Positions 32,374 to 41,371 of a DNA stretch of 64,000 nt are shown here, piece after piece. The notes below the pieces were generated by a model that was not told the DNA's origin, did no database searches, and worked only from the letters and a program-made list of their open reading frames with translations. The stretch is from NCBI RefSeq assembly GCF_005221385.1, contig NZ_CP039903.1, forward strand, positions 2,170,001 through 2,234,000. The letters run 5' to 3'. A program made the translations under genes and the position numbers. The DNA is from Agrobacterium tumefaciens (GTDB taxonomy: Bacteria; Pseudomonadota; Alphaproteobacteria; Rhizobiales; Rhizobiaceae). Every line of letters starts with the position of its first letter. Position 1 is the stretch's first letter.

Positions 32374-33723
32374 CTATGGGTGGCGCGAAAGAGGCTTCGG
32401 CACCATCATCCCTTCACCGTCGGCGCGGGCCGGCTCCCGCCGCTTCTCATCCTGAACCAGGCTGGCAGTTGCCTGCAGATGCAGGCCCATCACGGCAACG
32501 ATAAGGAAAAACCAGACGAAACCCGCACTCAGCATGAGGATCGTTTCCAGAAAGCTGTAAAGCAGCACATAAAGCCACACGCCGACATAGAGCCTTGTCA
32601 GTGGGCTTTTGCGCGTGGCCTCATCCATTTTGCCAAGATAATGAAGCGGCAGCAGAAAAATCCATACCAGCACCAGCACCAGACCCGGCACGCCACCCGC
32701 AAGCACGAGGTCGAAATAGGCATTATGCGCAGCCGGCGCGGTCGCCGCCCAGCTATTGTTTTCAATGGAACTCGATAGCAGCGCGTCGCTGCGCCAGAAG
32801 GCCTGATATCCATATCCTAAAACCGGTCGCTGATGGATATAATCAATGGCGATGGTCCAGATATCGGTTCGGCCTGTGAAACTGGCGTCGATACCCATTT
32901 TGGTCAGCATCTGCGAAAAGACGGGATCGACGGTGGTGCCGATCACCACCGTCGCGAAGACCACCATCAGCAGGGTCACCATTAGATATCGCCATTGGGG
33001 CCAGCGCACGATGAACCAGCCTGTGCCAATGATGATCGGCATCAGCCCAAGTGCCGTCTTGCCGCCTGACTTGACCAGAAAGATGAGCGACAGCAACAGA
33101 ACCACCAGCCCCCCGAAGAAGGACCAGCGCCTGCAAAGATAGATCCCGACGATGATCAGCACCGACATGATCGAGGCAGCCTCGTTCTTGTGATTGAAGA
33201 CGCCCCGCCAGTTGCCCGCAAGAAACGGCTCCAGCGCATCGCTGACCTGATGAATCGACCGTCCGGGCAGAGCGGCGATACCGAAATAGCAAAGGAACAG
33301 GATAATCCACACGCAGAAGGCAAGCATTGTGGTGAAATGCCGCTCGGAGCGCGGCAATTGCAGGAAACCATCGGCAAGCGCACAGATGATGGCGCACATG
33401 ACCAGTCGCCGCAGCGAGAACATCGGCGCTTCGCCCACCAGCGAAGTGAACGCATACCAGCCGAAAATCGCCGCTATCAGCAGGCGCGGTGCAAAGAGGA
33501 TCGAGAACGACTTTTCCTTCGCCATGAACGCCACGAAACTGAAAAGCAGAATGATCGCGGTGAACTGGTTGAGAAGACTGGAGCCGGCTGCCATGGCGGA
33601 GCCGGAATAAGTGGAGGAAAGTGAAACATAGGGCGAAAAGCCGATCGTGAAGTAAAGGAAGGTCACATAAAACAATGCGTCCCGCCAATATCCACGCCCC
33701 TGTCCGTCGTCCGCTGCATCCAT
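32374..33723 (-). CDS. Exopolysaccharide polymerase (ExoQ / O-antigen ligase-like)
   Basis: This 449-residue protein has 10 or more membrane segments and the Wzy_C-type core: GNWRGVFNHKNEAASIMSVL near residue 185, FTGRTDIW near residue 290, and PVLGYGYQAFWRS with AHNAYFDLVLAGG near residue 330-370. ExoQ-type proteins polymerise or transfer repeat units at the periplasmic face of the inner membrane. I start it at ATG 33,721-33,723, 11 bases after GGAAGAG; an upstream ATG at 33,762 adds 13 residues. It is divergent from the rest of the cluster. Confidence 0.88.
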   Translation of the reverse strand: MDAADDGQGRGYWRDALFYVTFLYFTIGFSPYVSLSSTYSGSAMAAGSSLLNQFTAIILLFSFVAFMAKEKSFSILFAPRLLIAAIFGWYAFTSLVGEAPMFSLRRLVMCAIICALADGFLQLPRSERHFTTMLAFCVWIILFLCYFGIAALPGRSIHQVSDALEPFLAGNWRGVFNHKNEAASIMSVLIIVGIYLCRRWSFFGGLVVLLLSLIFLVKSGGKTALGLMPIIIGTGWFIVRWPQWRYLMVTLLMVVFATVVIGTTVDPVFSQMLTKMGIDASFTGRTDIWTIAIDYIHQRPVLGYGYQAFWRSDALLSSSIENNSWAATAPAAHNAYFDLVLAGGVPGLVLVLVWIFLLPLHYLGKMDEATRKSPLTRLYVGVWLYVLLYSFLETILMLSAGFVWFFLIVAVMGLHLQATASLVQDEKRREPARADGEGMMVPKPLSRHP

Positions 33724-34154
33724 AAGGGGTTTTTCTCTTCCTTTTTCCACGTCGGCACACATCGTATCCGATGCTTCATCCCCGTCACAGGAATATCCTG
33801 CAAATATCCTATTTTTTAGTTATTCGTAATGCACGGAAGAATAGTAATTTCGTCATTTTCTTTTGTTAGGAAGGGATAGGCGCACAGGCAGAGAAACAGA
33901 GCCGAATTCGGCAGGTCAATTTGGAAAGTGACGGAATTTCCGCCGGAAAAAATTCTGCCCGTTGAAATCAAATATTTGATTTAATTAATATTAGAACGAA
34001 ATAAACCATCGAATAAATTACTTCTACCTACGCGATGGAATATCCATTTGGGCGTATTGAGGGCATAGCCCAAGGCTCTCTTTAGCCTCTATTAACAACT
34101 TAAGATATATCCTTGAGTTGATCTCATAATTGCGCATAAGGCTGGAGACCTAAG
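33724..34154. promoter_or_regulatory. Divergent AT-rich promoter region of the exopolysaccharide cluster
   Basis: This 431-base gap separates the polymerase from the first rightward gene. It is strongly A+T-rich near 33,955-34,020. A perfect 18-bp palindrome AAATCAAATATTTGATTT lies at 33,965-33,982, about 170 bases before the rightward start. No open reading frame is supported. It may bind a regulator of exopolysaccharide synthesis. Confidence 0.55.
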
Positions 34155-35318
34155 GTGGACGTTCCGAGACACACCAACATGGACGATGGCGATAGCGGTC
34201 AATCGACACGGTGCCCGGACAAGTCCGGAACGGTCGGTATTCGCCCCATGCGCAGGGACGATGTCGAGGCGGTCGAGGCGGTGCTCAACAGCGCTTTCAA
34301 GAAGACCGGGCGTGAAGTAAACTTCGATTTGCGCTCCTATGTCGAGACATTGTTCTTCAGCAGCCCCATCTTTGATCCGGAGTATGGCAGCGTCGTCTAT
34401 GACGCGGGGGAAAACAGGGTCACAAGCGTCATTCTCGCGGTCCCCATGCGGTTTATCGCGAATGGAAAAGCCATTACCGCCAGATTATTATGCGCTTTCG
34501 CATCGGATGGGAAACTCGGCGCGCTGGGGGCTGCCCGCCTGTCTCGCAGCATGCGGGCAGCGAAACATGACATGCTGTTTTCGGACACGGCCTCCCCCGT
34601 CAGCGCCGATCACTGGGTCGCGATCGGCGGCACCATGATGCCGATCGAAAGCCTGCAATGGCACAAGGCCCTCAAGCCCTTCTGCACGATCGCGCTGCGC
34701 ATGCCGCGACGCTCGAAACTGGCCAAGACCACCCTTGCCCTGTCGGCGCTTGGATTTGTCGACGGTATTCTGCGATCATGGAAAAAAGGCTTGAGGCCGC
34801 ATCAAGTCGCCGGCGCCAGGGTAAGAACCGTGGATTTCGAGACATTCCGCCGCAAGGCGCTGACGATGATCGAGCGGTTCTCCATTCGTCCGGAATGGTC
34901 TCACGACGAGTTCCACTGGCTGATAGAAATGAGCAGGACCAATGAGAGCCTCGGTGAACTGAAAAGCCTGACCATCGAAACCGCCGAAGGCCATGTCATG
35001 GGCGCCGCCCTGTTTTTTGGCCAGCCGGGAAGAACCGCCTATGTGCTCAATCTCGTCTGCGATGCCGGTCGTGAAAACGACGTGCTCAACACCCTGTTCC
35101 GCCATTTCGACGACGAGAACTACGCCCACGTCACCGGCATGTCGCAGCCCTTTCTCATAAATGCACTGTACCGCCAGAACCATATGAGCTTTCGCCATGA
35201 CGGATATTTCTGCATGGCAACCCGGGATGAAGCACTGCGGGAGCGGGCGATTGCCGGCGACATCTATATTGGCGGCCTGTGCTCGGAACGCTGGAGCAAG
35301 CTGATAACCGACTATTGA
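34155..35318 (+). CDS. GNAT-like acyltransferase of the exopolysaccharide cluster
   Basis: This 387-residue protein starts with GTG 34,155 (GGAG nine bases upstream); ATG at 34,179 is the alternative. Residues 25-140 (IRPMRRDDVEAVEAVLNSAF, with VTSVILAVP strand) form a GNAT-like fold, and a second similar half follows (ESLGELKSLTIETAEGHVMGAALF). Tandem GNAT-fold proteins of this kind occur in polysaccharide clusters and may acetylate or aminoacylate the sugar chain. Function is inferred from the fold and neighbours. Confidence 0.6.
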   Translation: MDVPRHTNMDDGDSGQSTRCPDKSGTVGIRPMRRDDVEAVEAVLNSAFKKTGREVNFDLRSYVETLFFSSPIFDPEYGSVVYDAGENRVTSVILAVPMRFIANGKAITARLLCAFASDGKLGALGAARLSRSMRAAKHDMLFSDTASPVSADHWVAIGGTMMPIESLQWHKALKPFCTIALRMPRRSKLAKTTLALSALGFVDGILRSWKKGLRPHQVAGARVRTVDFETFRRKALTMIERFSIRPEWSHDEFHWLIEMSRTNESLGELKSLTIETAEGHVMGAALFFGQPGRTAYVLNLVCDAGRENDVLNTLFRHFDDENYAHVTGMSQPFLINALYRQNHMSFRHDGYFCMATRDEALRERAIAGDIYIGGLCSERWSKLITDY

Positions 35319-35360
35319 GCCGCCCCCACGTGTTTGACGCAGAAGGCAGGCCGCAACGTT

Positions 35361-36446
35361 TTACGCCTTGGTGAAACGCTGCACATTCGCCGAGATCAGG
35401 TGGCGCAGCGCCTTCGCGTAACGTTTGGAGCGCGTCTTGGCCGCCAGCGCGCTGGTCCAGTCCACCATCGATCCATTGATATCGAAGTCGCCCAGCTGCC
35501 CTTCGGGAACGTCACCCTTTTCGATACGTTCGACGATCGACCCCAGCGCCGCGTAGAATTCCGGCGAGCGATAGGGCGGATGCAACGAATACATGCCCTT
35601 TCCCGTACCGAGAAAATCCAGCCGGTGCACGCCCACGCGCATCATGTTGGTGCTCAGCACCTCTTCGGCGGGCATCGAGACCGGCTGCTGGTTATAGGCG
35701 TAGGAGCGGATACGCCGCTTGGCATCCGGCCGCAGCAGTTCCAGCGAGCCGATCCGTTTGGCGAAGCGGTCCATGTCAATCATGAAAAGCCGCGTGGAGA
35801 CAGTAGCGAAGCGCCATGTGGGGACGCGCGATGGCAGCTTGCGCGGCTCTGGAATATTCCTCACGCCCGGCATGCCGACATGGCGGGAAATATCAAGATC
35901 GCCGCGCACGGTCGGCGGCCCGGAAAACGGCGTGATGCACAGGGCATCGGGGTTGGCCCTCTGCAGGGCAACGGCCTCTTCGAACCAGTTCTGGCTGCCG
36001 CCGCCAAACATCATGTCGCTGTCCATATGCAGCACATAACGGGCATTGGCGCGTTTCAGCCCGTAGAAATAAACATGAAACGGCCCACCATCGAAGGCCT
36101 TGGCCGGATAGGGGATCGGCGAGCGCGAAAAGAAGGTCTTTGCCACCAGATTGCGTGCCGCATCGCTGTAATCAACCACATCCACATACAGATGCGGATA
36201 ATTGGTCTGCATTTCCTCCAACATGTCGAAAAGGCGTTTGCTGGCCGCATCAAAGCCGTTGCCCTTGTAACGGCCTGCCCCGACCTGCCCGGTATCAACA
36301 GTCAGAAGAATGCGGTCCACCTGACCGCCCCAGACCCGCAGCTGATGTGGCAGGGTAAGGGCCGCATGCGGTGCGTCGAAGGGATGCAGATTGATCTGCA
36401 GTGCTTTCTGTACGGGAGGAAGCAAAGTTTCAGCACTCATGCTCAT
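35361..36446 (-). CDS. Glycosyltransferase with DxD motif
   Basis: This 361-residue protein has a nucleotide-sugar DxD motif, HMDSDMMF, near residues 140-147, preceded by ARYVL as in GT-A folds, and a later WRFATVSTRLFMIDMDRF region. It carries no membrane segment, so it is probably cytosolic and membrane-associated. Its ATG overlaps the glycanase stop by four bases, so the two are one operon on the minus strand. It should add a sugar to a lipid-linked precursor; sugar and linkage cannot be told. Confidence 0.75.
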   Translation of the reverse strand: MSMSAETLLPPVQKALQINLHPFDAPHAALTLPHQLRVWGGQVDRILLTVDTGQVGAGRYKGNGFDAASKRLFDMLEEMQTNYPHLYVDVVDYSDAARNLVAKTFFSRSPIPYPAKAFDGGPFHVYFYGLKRANARYVLHMDSDMMFGGGSQNWFEEAVALQRANPDALCITPFSGPPTVRGDLDISRHVGMPGVRNIPEPRKLPSRVPTWRFATVSTRLFMIDMDRFAKRIGSLELLRPDAKRRIRSYAYNQQPVSMPAEEVLSTNMMRVGVHRLDFLGTGKGMYSLHPPYRSPEFYAALGSIVERIEKGDVPEGQLGDFDINGSMVDWTSALAAKTRSKRYAKALRHLISANVQRFTKA

Positions 36447-37513
36447 GCACCACGGTTCCGGAATTCGTTGATGACGGCCATCATCGGTTTTTCGTTGAAG
36501 CTCCAGTCCAACGGCAGCGGCCGATTGGCCGTGCCGTCCCGGCGCGGATAGGCCCAGCGGATCCAGCTATATTGGTCCGAAATGCCCCAGGTCGTGATCG
36601 AGGAAAGCCCCCCACCCGCCGAGGCCGCTTCGAGAAAATCGCGGACCTGACCGTTGATCAGCATATCGCGCTCGGCCTCCGGGCCGGGCAGCGTCTGGTC
36701 CATCACATCCAGCTCCGTCACCAGAATGGCAAGGCCGTAGCTGCGCATTTCCGTGGCAAAGGCGGCGAGCTCGTCCTTGGCGATAGGCCAGCCGCCGCGC
36801 AGATGCCCCTGCAGGCCGATGGCGTTGATCGGCGCGCCCTTCTCAAGCAGTTCAAGAATGAGGTTGCGGAAGGCCGCGCGTTTGGCCGGCGATTTTTCGA
36901 CGGCGAATTCCACATCATATTCGTTGAGAACAAGCTGCGCCTTCGGATCGACCGCATGGGCAATATCGAAGGCCTTCTTGATGGCGTCCGACCCCGCTCC
37001 GTAATACCAGGCATCGCGCCGCGCGCGCACATTGCCCGGCACGTCGGGGATCGGCTCATTGACCACGTCCCAGCTGTGGATCACGTCCTTGTAACGCTCC
37101 ATCACCTTGACGATGTGGGTCTCCATCAGTTTCTCGACCTTGCCGCCGCCGCCGATACTTGCAAGCCAGGGTGCGTTGGAGGCGTACCAGATCAGCGGAT
37201 GGCCGTGCATGGAAAGCTTGTGCTGACGCGCGAAGTTGGCGATTGCATCGGCGGCAGCGAAATCGAACACGTCAGCGGAAGGCCGCATGACCTCCCATTT
37301 CATTTCGGTAACCGGGGTGATGCGCGAGCAATATTTGACAACAGCCGTGCCAATGCGGCTATCGGCATTAAGATCCGGCAGATAGACGGCGGCGCCGTAA
37401 GGGGCGGTTTTGACCGGTGTCTTCTTCTGCACGGCAAGGGCCGGGCCGGCCATGGCATGCAACAGGCCGGCACTTGCCGCACCGCCCAGAAAATTCCGTC
37501 GCCCGATCCGCAT
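36443..37513 (-). CDS. Tat-exported GH10 endo-beta-1,4-glycanase (xylanase-like)
   Basis: This 356-residue protein starts with a Tat-type signal, MRIGRRNFLGGAASAGLLHA, then a TIM-barrel with the GH10 acid/base in WDVVNEP (Glu153) and the nucleophile in LVTELDVMD (Glu267), and the HPLIWYASNAPWL block. GH10 enzymes cut beta-1,4-xylan and related chains. Its place in a surface polysaccharide cluster, coupled to a glycosyltransferase, suggests that it trims or releases the organism's own polymer rather than digesting plant xylan. It should act in the periplasm. Confidence 0.85.
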   Translation of the reverse strand: MRIGRRNFLGGAASAGLLHAMAGPALAVQKKTPVKTAPYGAAVYLPDLNADSRIGTAVVKYCSRITPVTEMKWEVMRPSADVFDFAAADAIANFARQHKLSMHGHPLIWYASNAPWLASIGGGGKVEKLMETHIVKVMERYKDVIHSWDVVNEPIPDVPGNVRARRDAWYYGAGSDAIKKAFDIAHAVDPKAQLVLNEYDVEFAVEKSPAKRAAFRNLILELLEKGAPINAIGLQGHLRGGWPIAKDELAAFATEMRSYGLAILVTELDVMDQTLPGPEAERDMLINGQVRDFLEAASAGGGLSSITTWGISDQYSWIRWAYPRRDGTANRPLPLDWSFNEKPMMAVINEFRNRGA

Positions 37514-37710
37514 TTACCCGCCTCCGCAACCCTGGCGCATCAATGTCCAACAGGACGCAACCGCGCTCTAATTCTCAAAACATAACACCACGATCATGCC
37601 AAAAGGATATTAAAGATTTGCAAGGTTAACCGACGCTATACCACGTCATAATTGGCGAGGCCCGCTTAATCCGGTAGTAACTTCGCTGTGCGAATTCTTG
37701 GCCCACCCTT
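37514..37710. promoter_or_regulatory. Divergent promoter gap between glycanase and glycosyltransferase genes
   Basis: This 197-base gap separates two divergent units. It is A+T-richer at 37,570-37,640 and holds no open frame. It probably carries promoters in both directions; no clear operator is seen. Confidence 0.4.
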
Positions 37711-38637
37711 ATGGAGTTGAAAACCTTGGTTTCCGTTTCGATTGTCATTCCCGTTCGCAACGGCGAGCGTTACATCGTGGAAGCGATCGAAAGCGTCCTG
37801 CTTCAGGGCGAGACCATTTGCGAGGTGCTGGTGGTCGATGACGGCTCCACCGATACCACCGCGCAAAAGGTGGAAGGTTTCTCCGATCCGCGTGTCAAAT
37901 TGCTTGCCCGGCCGCAGGGCCGGCAGGGCGTTTCCGCCGTGCGCAATTTCGGCCTGTCGCAGGCACGCGGCGAATGGACGATGTTCCTCGATGCCGACGA
38001 CCGTCTGAAGCCGAGCGCCATCGCCGCCCTTTGCGCCGGCATCTCCGGCCCTGACGTCGTTGCCGTCTATGGCGATTATGAGCGTATCGACGAAAACGGC
38101 GCAAAGATCGGCCGGCGCAATCTCATCCGCCGGCGTGAAAAGCCTGACGGTTTCATCCTCCAGCCGCTGCTGGGCGGAAACTTCATCGTCAATGGCGGCA
38201 TCATGCTGGTCAGGACACGCATCTTTCAGGATTTCGGCGGTTTCGACGAGACCCTGCGTTACGCGGAAGACTGGTATGGCTGGTGCAGGCTCGCCGCTGC
38301 CGGCCGCTTTGTCTATCTGCCCGGCTGCCATGTTCTCGATTACCGGGTGCATCGGACGAGCGTGATGATGAACCGGCTTTTGACCTTCCGGGATTGCGAG
38401 CCGGCCATCGAGGCGGTGTTTTCCGACCCCGCCATCGTCGCCGCCATTTCCCCGCAGGAACTGCGGCGGCTTCGCCACAAATCCGAAAACCACATGAATG
38501 CCTACACAGTGGCGCAGGCCTTCCGCGCCCGCCGGTACCGTGAGGCCTTTTCGGCGCTTGCCGATACCCTCATTCATCGCCCCCGCCAAAGCCTCAGGGC
38601 CGTCGTTTTTTCCGCCGCAGCGCTTGCCGGTATTTAG
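37711..38637 (+). CDS. Family 2 glycosyltransferase
   Basis: This 308-residue GT-A protein has the GT2 signatures: VSIVIPVRNGERYIVEAIESV, VVDDGSTDTT at about residues 41-50 and MFLDADDRL at 91-99 (DxD). A conserved acidic-aromatic site, ETLRYAEDWYGWCRL, lies at about 178-192. It should transfer an activated sugar to the growing repeat unit on the cytosolic side. It is directly followed, nine bases later, by a second GT2 gene. No membrane segments are seen. Confidence 0.87.
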   Translation: MELKTLVSVSIVIPVRNGERYIVEAIESVLLQGETICEVLVVDDGSTDTTAQKVEGFSDPRVKLLARPQGRQGVSAVRNFGLSQARGEWTMFLDADDRLKPSAIAALCAGISGPDVVAVYGDYERIDENGAKIGRRNLIRRREKPDGFILQPLLGGNFIVNGGIMLVRTRIFQDFGGFDETLRYAEDWYGWCRLAAAGRFVYLPGCHVLDYRVHRTSVMMNRLLTFRDCEPAIEAVFSDPAIVAAISPQELRRLRHKSENHMNAYTVAQAFRARRYREAFSALADTLIHRPRQSLRAVVFSAAALAGI

Positions 38638-38645
38638 GAGTTTCC

Positions 38646-39590
38646 ATGCCCGAGATCATGCCGGAAGCGGTGGTGTGCATTCCCAGTTTCCGCCGGCCCG
38701 AAGGCTTGCGAAAGACGCTTTTGTCGCTCGCGGCCCAGAAGGTCGATTTCCCCTTCGCCATCGTCGTGGTCGACAATGATGGCGCAGGCCAGCAGGGCCT
38801 TGCCGTCGCGCGTGCATTTTTTGGCGAAAGCGGCATGACCGGCCAGACACTGGTGGAGCCGACGCAGGGCAATTGTTACGCCATCAATACCGCCTTCCGC
38901 ACCGCCCGGCAGAGCTATCCCTCCGCTCAATGGTTCCTGATGATCGATGACGACGAGGCCGCCTCCCCCGTCTGGCTCGCCGAAATGGTGTCGGCGGCCA
39001 GGTCCTTCGGCGCCGATATCGTCGGCGGACCGGTCAACCGTGAATTCGACGCACCCGCACCAAAGGCGGTGCTGTCACATCCGCTGTTCGGCTCCATCGA
39101 AGCGCCGACCGGTCTCGTCGAGCAGATCCACGGATCGGGCAATTGCCTGATTTCGCGGAAAGTTTTCGAAAGCTTGTCAAAACCGGAATTCGACGTGCGG
39201 TTCAATTTCCTCGGCGGTGGTGATATGGATTTCTTCACCCGCTGCCGTAAGGCCGGTTTCAAATTCGCCTGGAACGCTCAAGCCCTCATCATCGAATATG
39301 TGCCGGAAAACCGCATGGCGCCGCGCTGGATCATGGAGCGCTCGCTAAGAACCGGCATCATCAATTATAGCATCGACCGCGCTCGCCGCCCTGGCCTCAA
39401 GGGTGGACTGCTGCTTGCCGCCAAAAACGTCGTCAGCCTGTGCCTGTCGCTCATCCGCGCCATTGCCGCTTTCCTGAAAACCGGGGCGCTTTTGCCTGCC
39501 ACCCATCCGCCGCTGATGTCCATCGGCCGCGTGATGGCGAGCTTGGGCATCACGCTCACGCCCTATAAGGCGCCGGTGAAAAAGGCCTGA
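38646..39590 (+). CDS. Family 2 glycosyltransferase
   Basis: This 314-residue GT2 protein begins PEAVVCIPSFRRPEGLRKTL and has VVVDNDGAG near residues 40-47 and FLMIDDDEAASP near residues 97-108. A catalytic-site-like GGGDMDFFTRCRKAG lies at about residues 190-204. The C-terminal 60 residues are hydrophobic (GLLLAAKNVVSLCLSLIRAI), suggesting peripheral membrane binding. It is in the same operon as the previous transferase. The last 70 bases run convergently against a small membrane protein gene. Confidence 0.85.
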   Translation: MPEIMPEAVVCIPSFRRPEGLRKTLLSLAAQKVDFPFAIVVVDNDGAGQQGLAVARAFFGESGMTGQTLVEPTQGNCYAINTAFRTARQSYPSAQWFLMIDDDEAASPVWLAEMVSAARSFGADIVGGPVNREFDAPAPKAVLSHPLFGSIEAPTGLVEQIHGSGNCLISRKVFESLSKPEFDVRFNFLGGGDMDFFTRCRKAGFKFAWNAQALIIEYVPENRMAPRWIMERSLRTGIINYSIDRARRPGLKGGLLLAAKNVVSLCLSLIRAIAAFLKTGALLPATHPPLMSIGRVMASLGITLTPYKAPVKKA

Positions 39591-39614
39591 TATTCCTCAT
39601 TACGGGCACCCGTG

Positions 39615-39872
39615 TCAGCTCAGCGTTTTTTCCCTGCCCAGCGAAATCGCATTCATGCGTTTCTGGAAACCGAAGGAAGAAAACACGGCTGCAAGAATGA
39701 GAACCGGAACGAGAACCGGCCACAAGAAACAAAGAACGATACCGGTCACCCGATAAAAATCCCAATCCCTGTCGCGGCGGGCGCCTTCAATATAGGTCAT
39801 GGCGAGAGAGGTAACAGTGCCAATCCCATAGACAAAAAGAGAAATGGACGTAATGACCATCGCTGCCCTCAA
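39615..39872 (-). CDS. Small two-pass membrane protein
   Basis: This 85-residue protein has two hydrophobic segments, VITSISLFVYGIGTVTSLAM and ITGIVLCFLWPVLVPVLIL-like sequence, with a positively charged loop between (EGARRDRDW). It ends with a basic tail. Met5 is an alternative start. It is convergent with the GT2 operon. It is a plausible accessory to the polysaccharide machinery, but no family is recognised. Confidence 0.55.
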   Translation of the reverse strand: MRAAMVITSISLFVYGIGTVTSLAMTYIEGARRDRDWDFYRVTGIVLCFLWPVLVPVLILAAVFSSFGFQKRMNAISLGREKTLS

Positions 39873-40029
39873 ATATCTCTGATTCGAATAAATTTATAAT
39901 ATTTCCCCAGTGTAACGCCGTTGCGCCCAGTTGCAACGTATTTTAGCGGCGAGGCGCATCGTTTCAATACGTTAGGATGATCTCATATAGATTGGAGCGC
40001 GCGGCTTTCAAAAAATCCGCTGCGCAATC

Positions 40030-40074
40030 AAAACTGAGAATGGCAAAACTGAGAATGGCAAAACCGAGGACGGC
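40030..40074. repeat. Three tandem 15-bp repeats
   Basis: AAAACTGAGAATGGC is repeated at 40,030-40,044 and 40,045-40,059, then as AAAACCGAGGACGGC at 40,060-40,074. The block lies in the gap after the WecG-type gene's end, about 30 bases beyond its stop. It is a short, probably recent, tandem duplication with no clear role. Confidence 0.6.
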
Positions 40075-40101
40075 AAAACCGCCGTCTTCCTCTCCGCTTC
40101 G

Positions 40102-40989
40102 TCAGCGTCCCGAAGCCCGGTAACTGTGTTTCAGAAGCGAATATATAGCGATGGGATTGGTCAGCAGGTAACGTTTGCCGAGGCGTCTCGGCTCAAGCAT
40201 CGCCCTGTAGAGCCATTCCAGCCCCATATCCTGCATCCATTGCGGCGCGCGGCTGTTCTTGCCGGCGAGAAAATCGAACAGACCACCGCACGTCTTGACC
40301 ACGGCAATGCCGGAAAGCCTGTCCAGATTGCGCGAAACGAAGCGTTGCTCCAGCGGAATCCCGAAGCCGACCCAGAGAATATCGGTCTGCGATGCGACGA
40401 CATCGGCAAGGATCGCCTCTTCTTCGTCCCGGCTGAAATAACCGTTGCGCCGCCCGGAAAAAACCAGGCGCGGATAAAGCCTCTGCATTTCCTCCACCGC
40501 GGCGCGGTTGACCTCTTCGGAGCCACCGAGGAAATAAAACCGCGCACCCGTCTCTTCGGCCCGGCGGGCAACCGCATGAACGAGATCCGTCGTGGCCACG
40601 CGTTCGCGCAGTGCATTCGGGCAGAACGTGCGGGAAAAGATGACCAGTGACATGCCGTCGGCGTGAATCTGGTCCGCCTGCCGCAGCATGGCGTCAAATT
40701 CCCTGTCGTGATGGCAGAGCGCGATGACCTGACCGTTCGCCGAGGTCGAATAGAACGGCCTTGCGCCGACAGCGCGCACGTGCCCCGCCCGCAGGATGAA
40801 ATCCTCAGCCGTTTCTTCTATCGTCGCGTCAGTGATGGGTAAAGCCGCAAGCGGAATGACGGGCCAGGTCGTGTTCGGCCCTTTCGCATCCGGCATTTCG
40901 CTCCCTGTCATAATCTGTCCGGTGTCCAAGATAGGCATCGTTTCATTGTTATAGTCACACATATGCTTAAGGTATAAGGCTTCAAACAC
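40102..40989 (-). CDS. WecG/TagA/CpsF-family glycosyltransferase
   Basis: This 295-residue protein belongs to the WecG/TagA family: PFYSTSANGQVIALCHHDREF, RFYFLGGSEEVNRAA, LVFSGRRNGYFSRDEEE and DILWVGFGIPLEQRFVSRN occur in order. The end LPRRLGKRYLLTNPIAIYSL-like region matches family C-termini. Such enzymes add a sugar to a lipid-linked intermediate at the inner membrane. A first ATG at 40,987-40,989 gives about 45 unusual residues, so a later start (Met32) is possible. It is separated from the other genes by a 150-base promoter gap. Confidence 0.88.
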   Translation of the reverse strand: MFEALYLKHMCDYNNETMPILDTGQIMTGSEMPDAKGPNTTWPVIPLAALPITDATIEETAEDFILRAGHVRAVGARPFYSTSANGQVIALCHHDREFDAMLRQADQIHADGMSLVIFSRTFCPNALRERVATTDLVHAVARRAEETGARFYFLGGSEEVNRAAVEEMQRLYPRLVFSGRRNGYFSRDEEEAILADVVASQTDILWVGFGIPLEQRFVSRNLDRLSGIAVVKTCGGLFDFLAGKNSRAPQWMQDMGLEWLYRAMLEPRRLGKRYLLTNPIAIYSLLKHSYRASGR

Positions 40990-41142
40990 TACGAAGAACT
41001 ATCATTAATATTTTTATAAACCCATCGTTTGAAGCGGACGATTTACACGCCCGGAGGTTGAGACCACGCTTTCCGCCTATTCCGGTTTCCCGGCCGATGG
41101 GTTAAGGAACGGCGAAACCACACCACAGAAAAGGTCCCGGCC

Positions 41143-41352
41143 ATGGAAACCATCTCGATCGACAACCGCGGCGATTTCGGCCTCTGGGCAATAGAACGGG
41201 CAAAGGAAATCGTCGCCAACGAAGCGTCCGATCTCGCCATTTCGGTCCGCGACGGCGACGAGGCTGGCATTCGGGATGCAGGCAATGCGCTGGGTGCTGC
41301 CATCGCCGCTGCCCTGCTCGAAGTGTATGACGGCCTGATTTCGGAAGAATAG
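41143..41352 (+). CDS. Small protein, unknown
   Basis: This 69-residue frame starts METISIDNRGDFGLWAIERA, with AAGG upstream. It is acidic and helical, ends GLISEE, and lies in a divergent gap convergent with the chain-length gene. Codon use looks like that of the neighbours. No family is recognised. Confidence 0.5.
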   Translation: METISIDNRGDFGLWAIERAKEIVANEASDLAISVRDGDEAGIRDAGNALGAAIAAALLEVYDGLISEE

Positions 41353-41371
41353 GCGCAGCGGGCCAGCCTCA

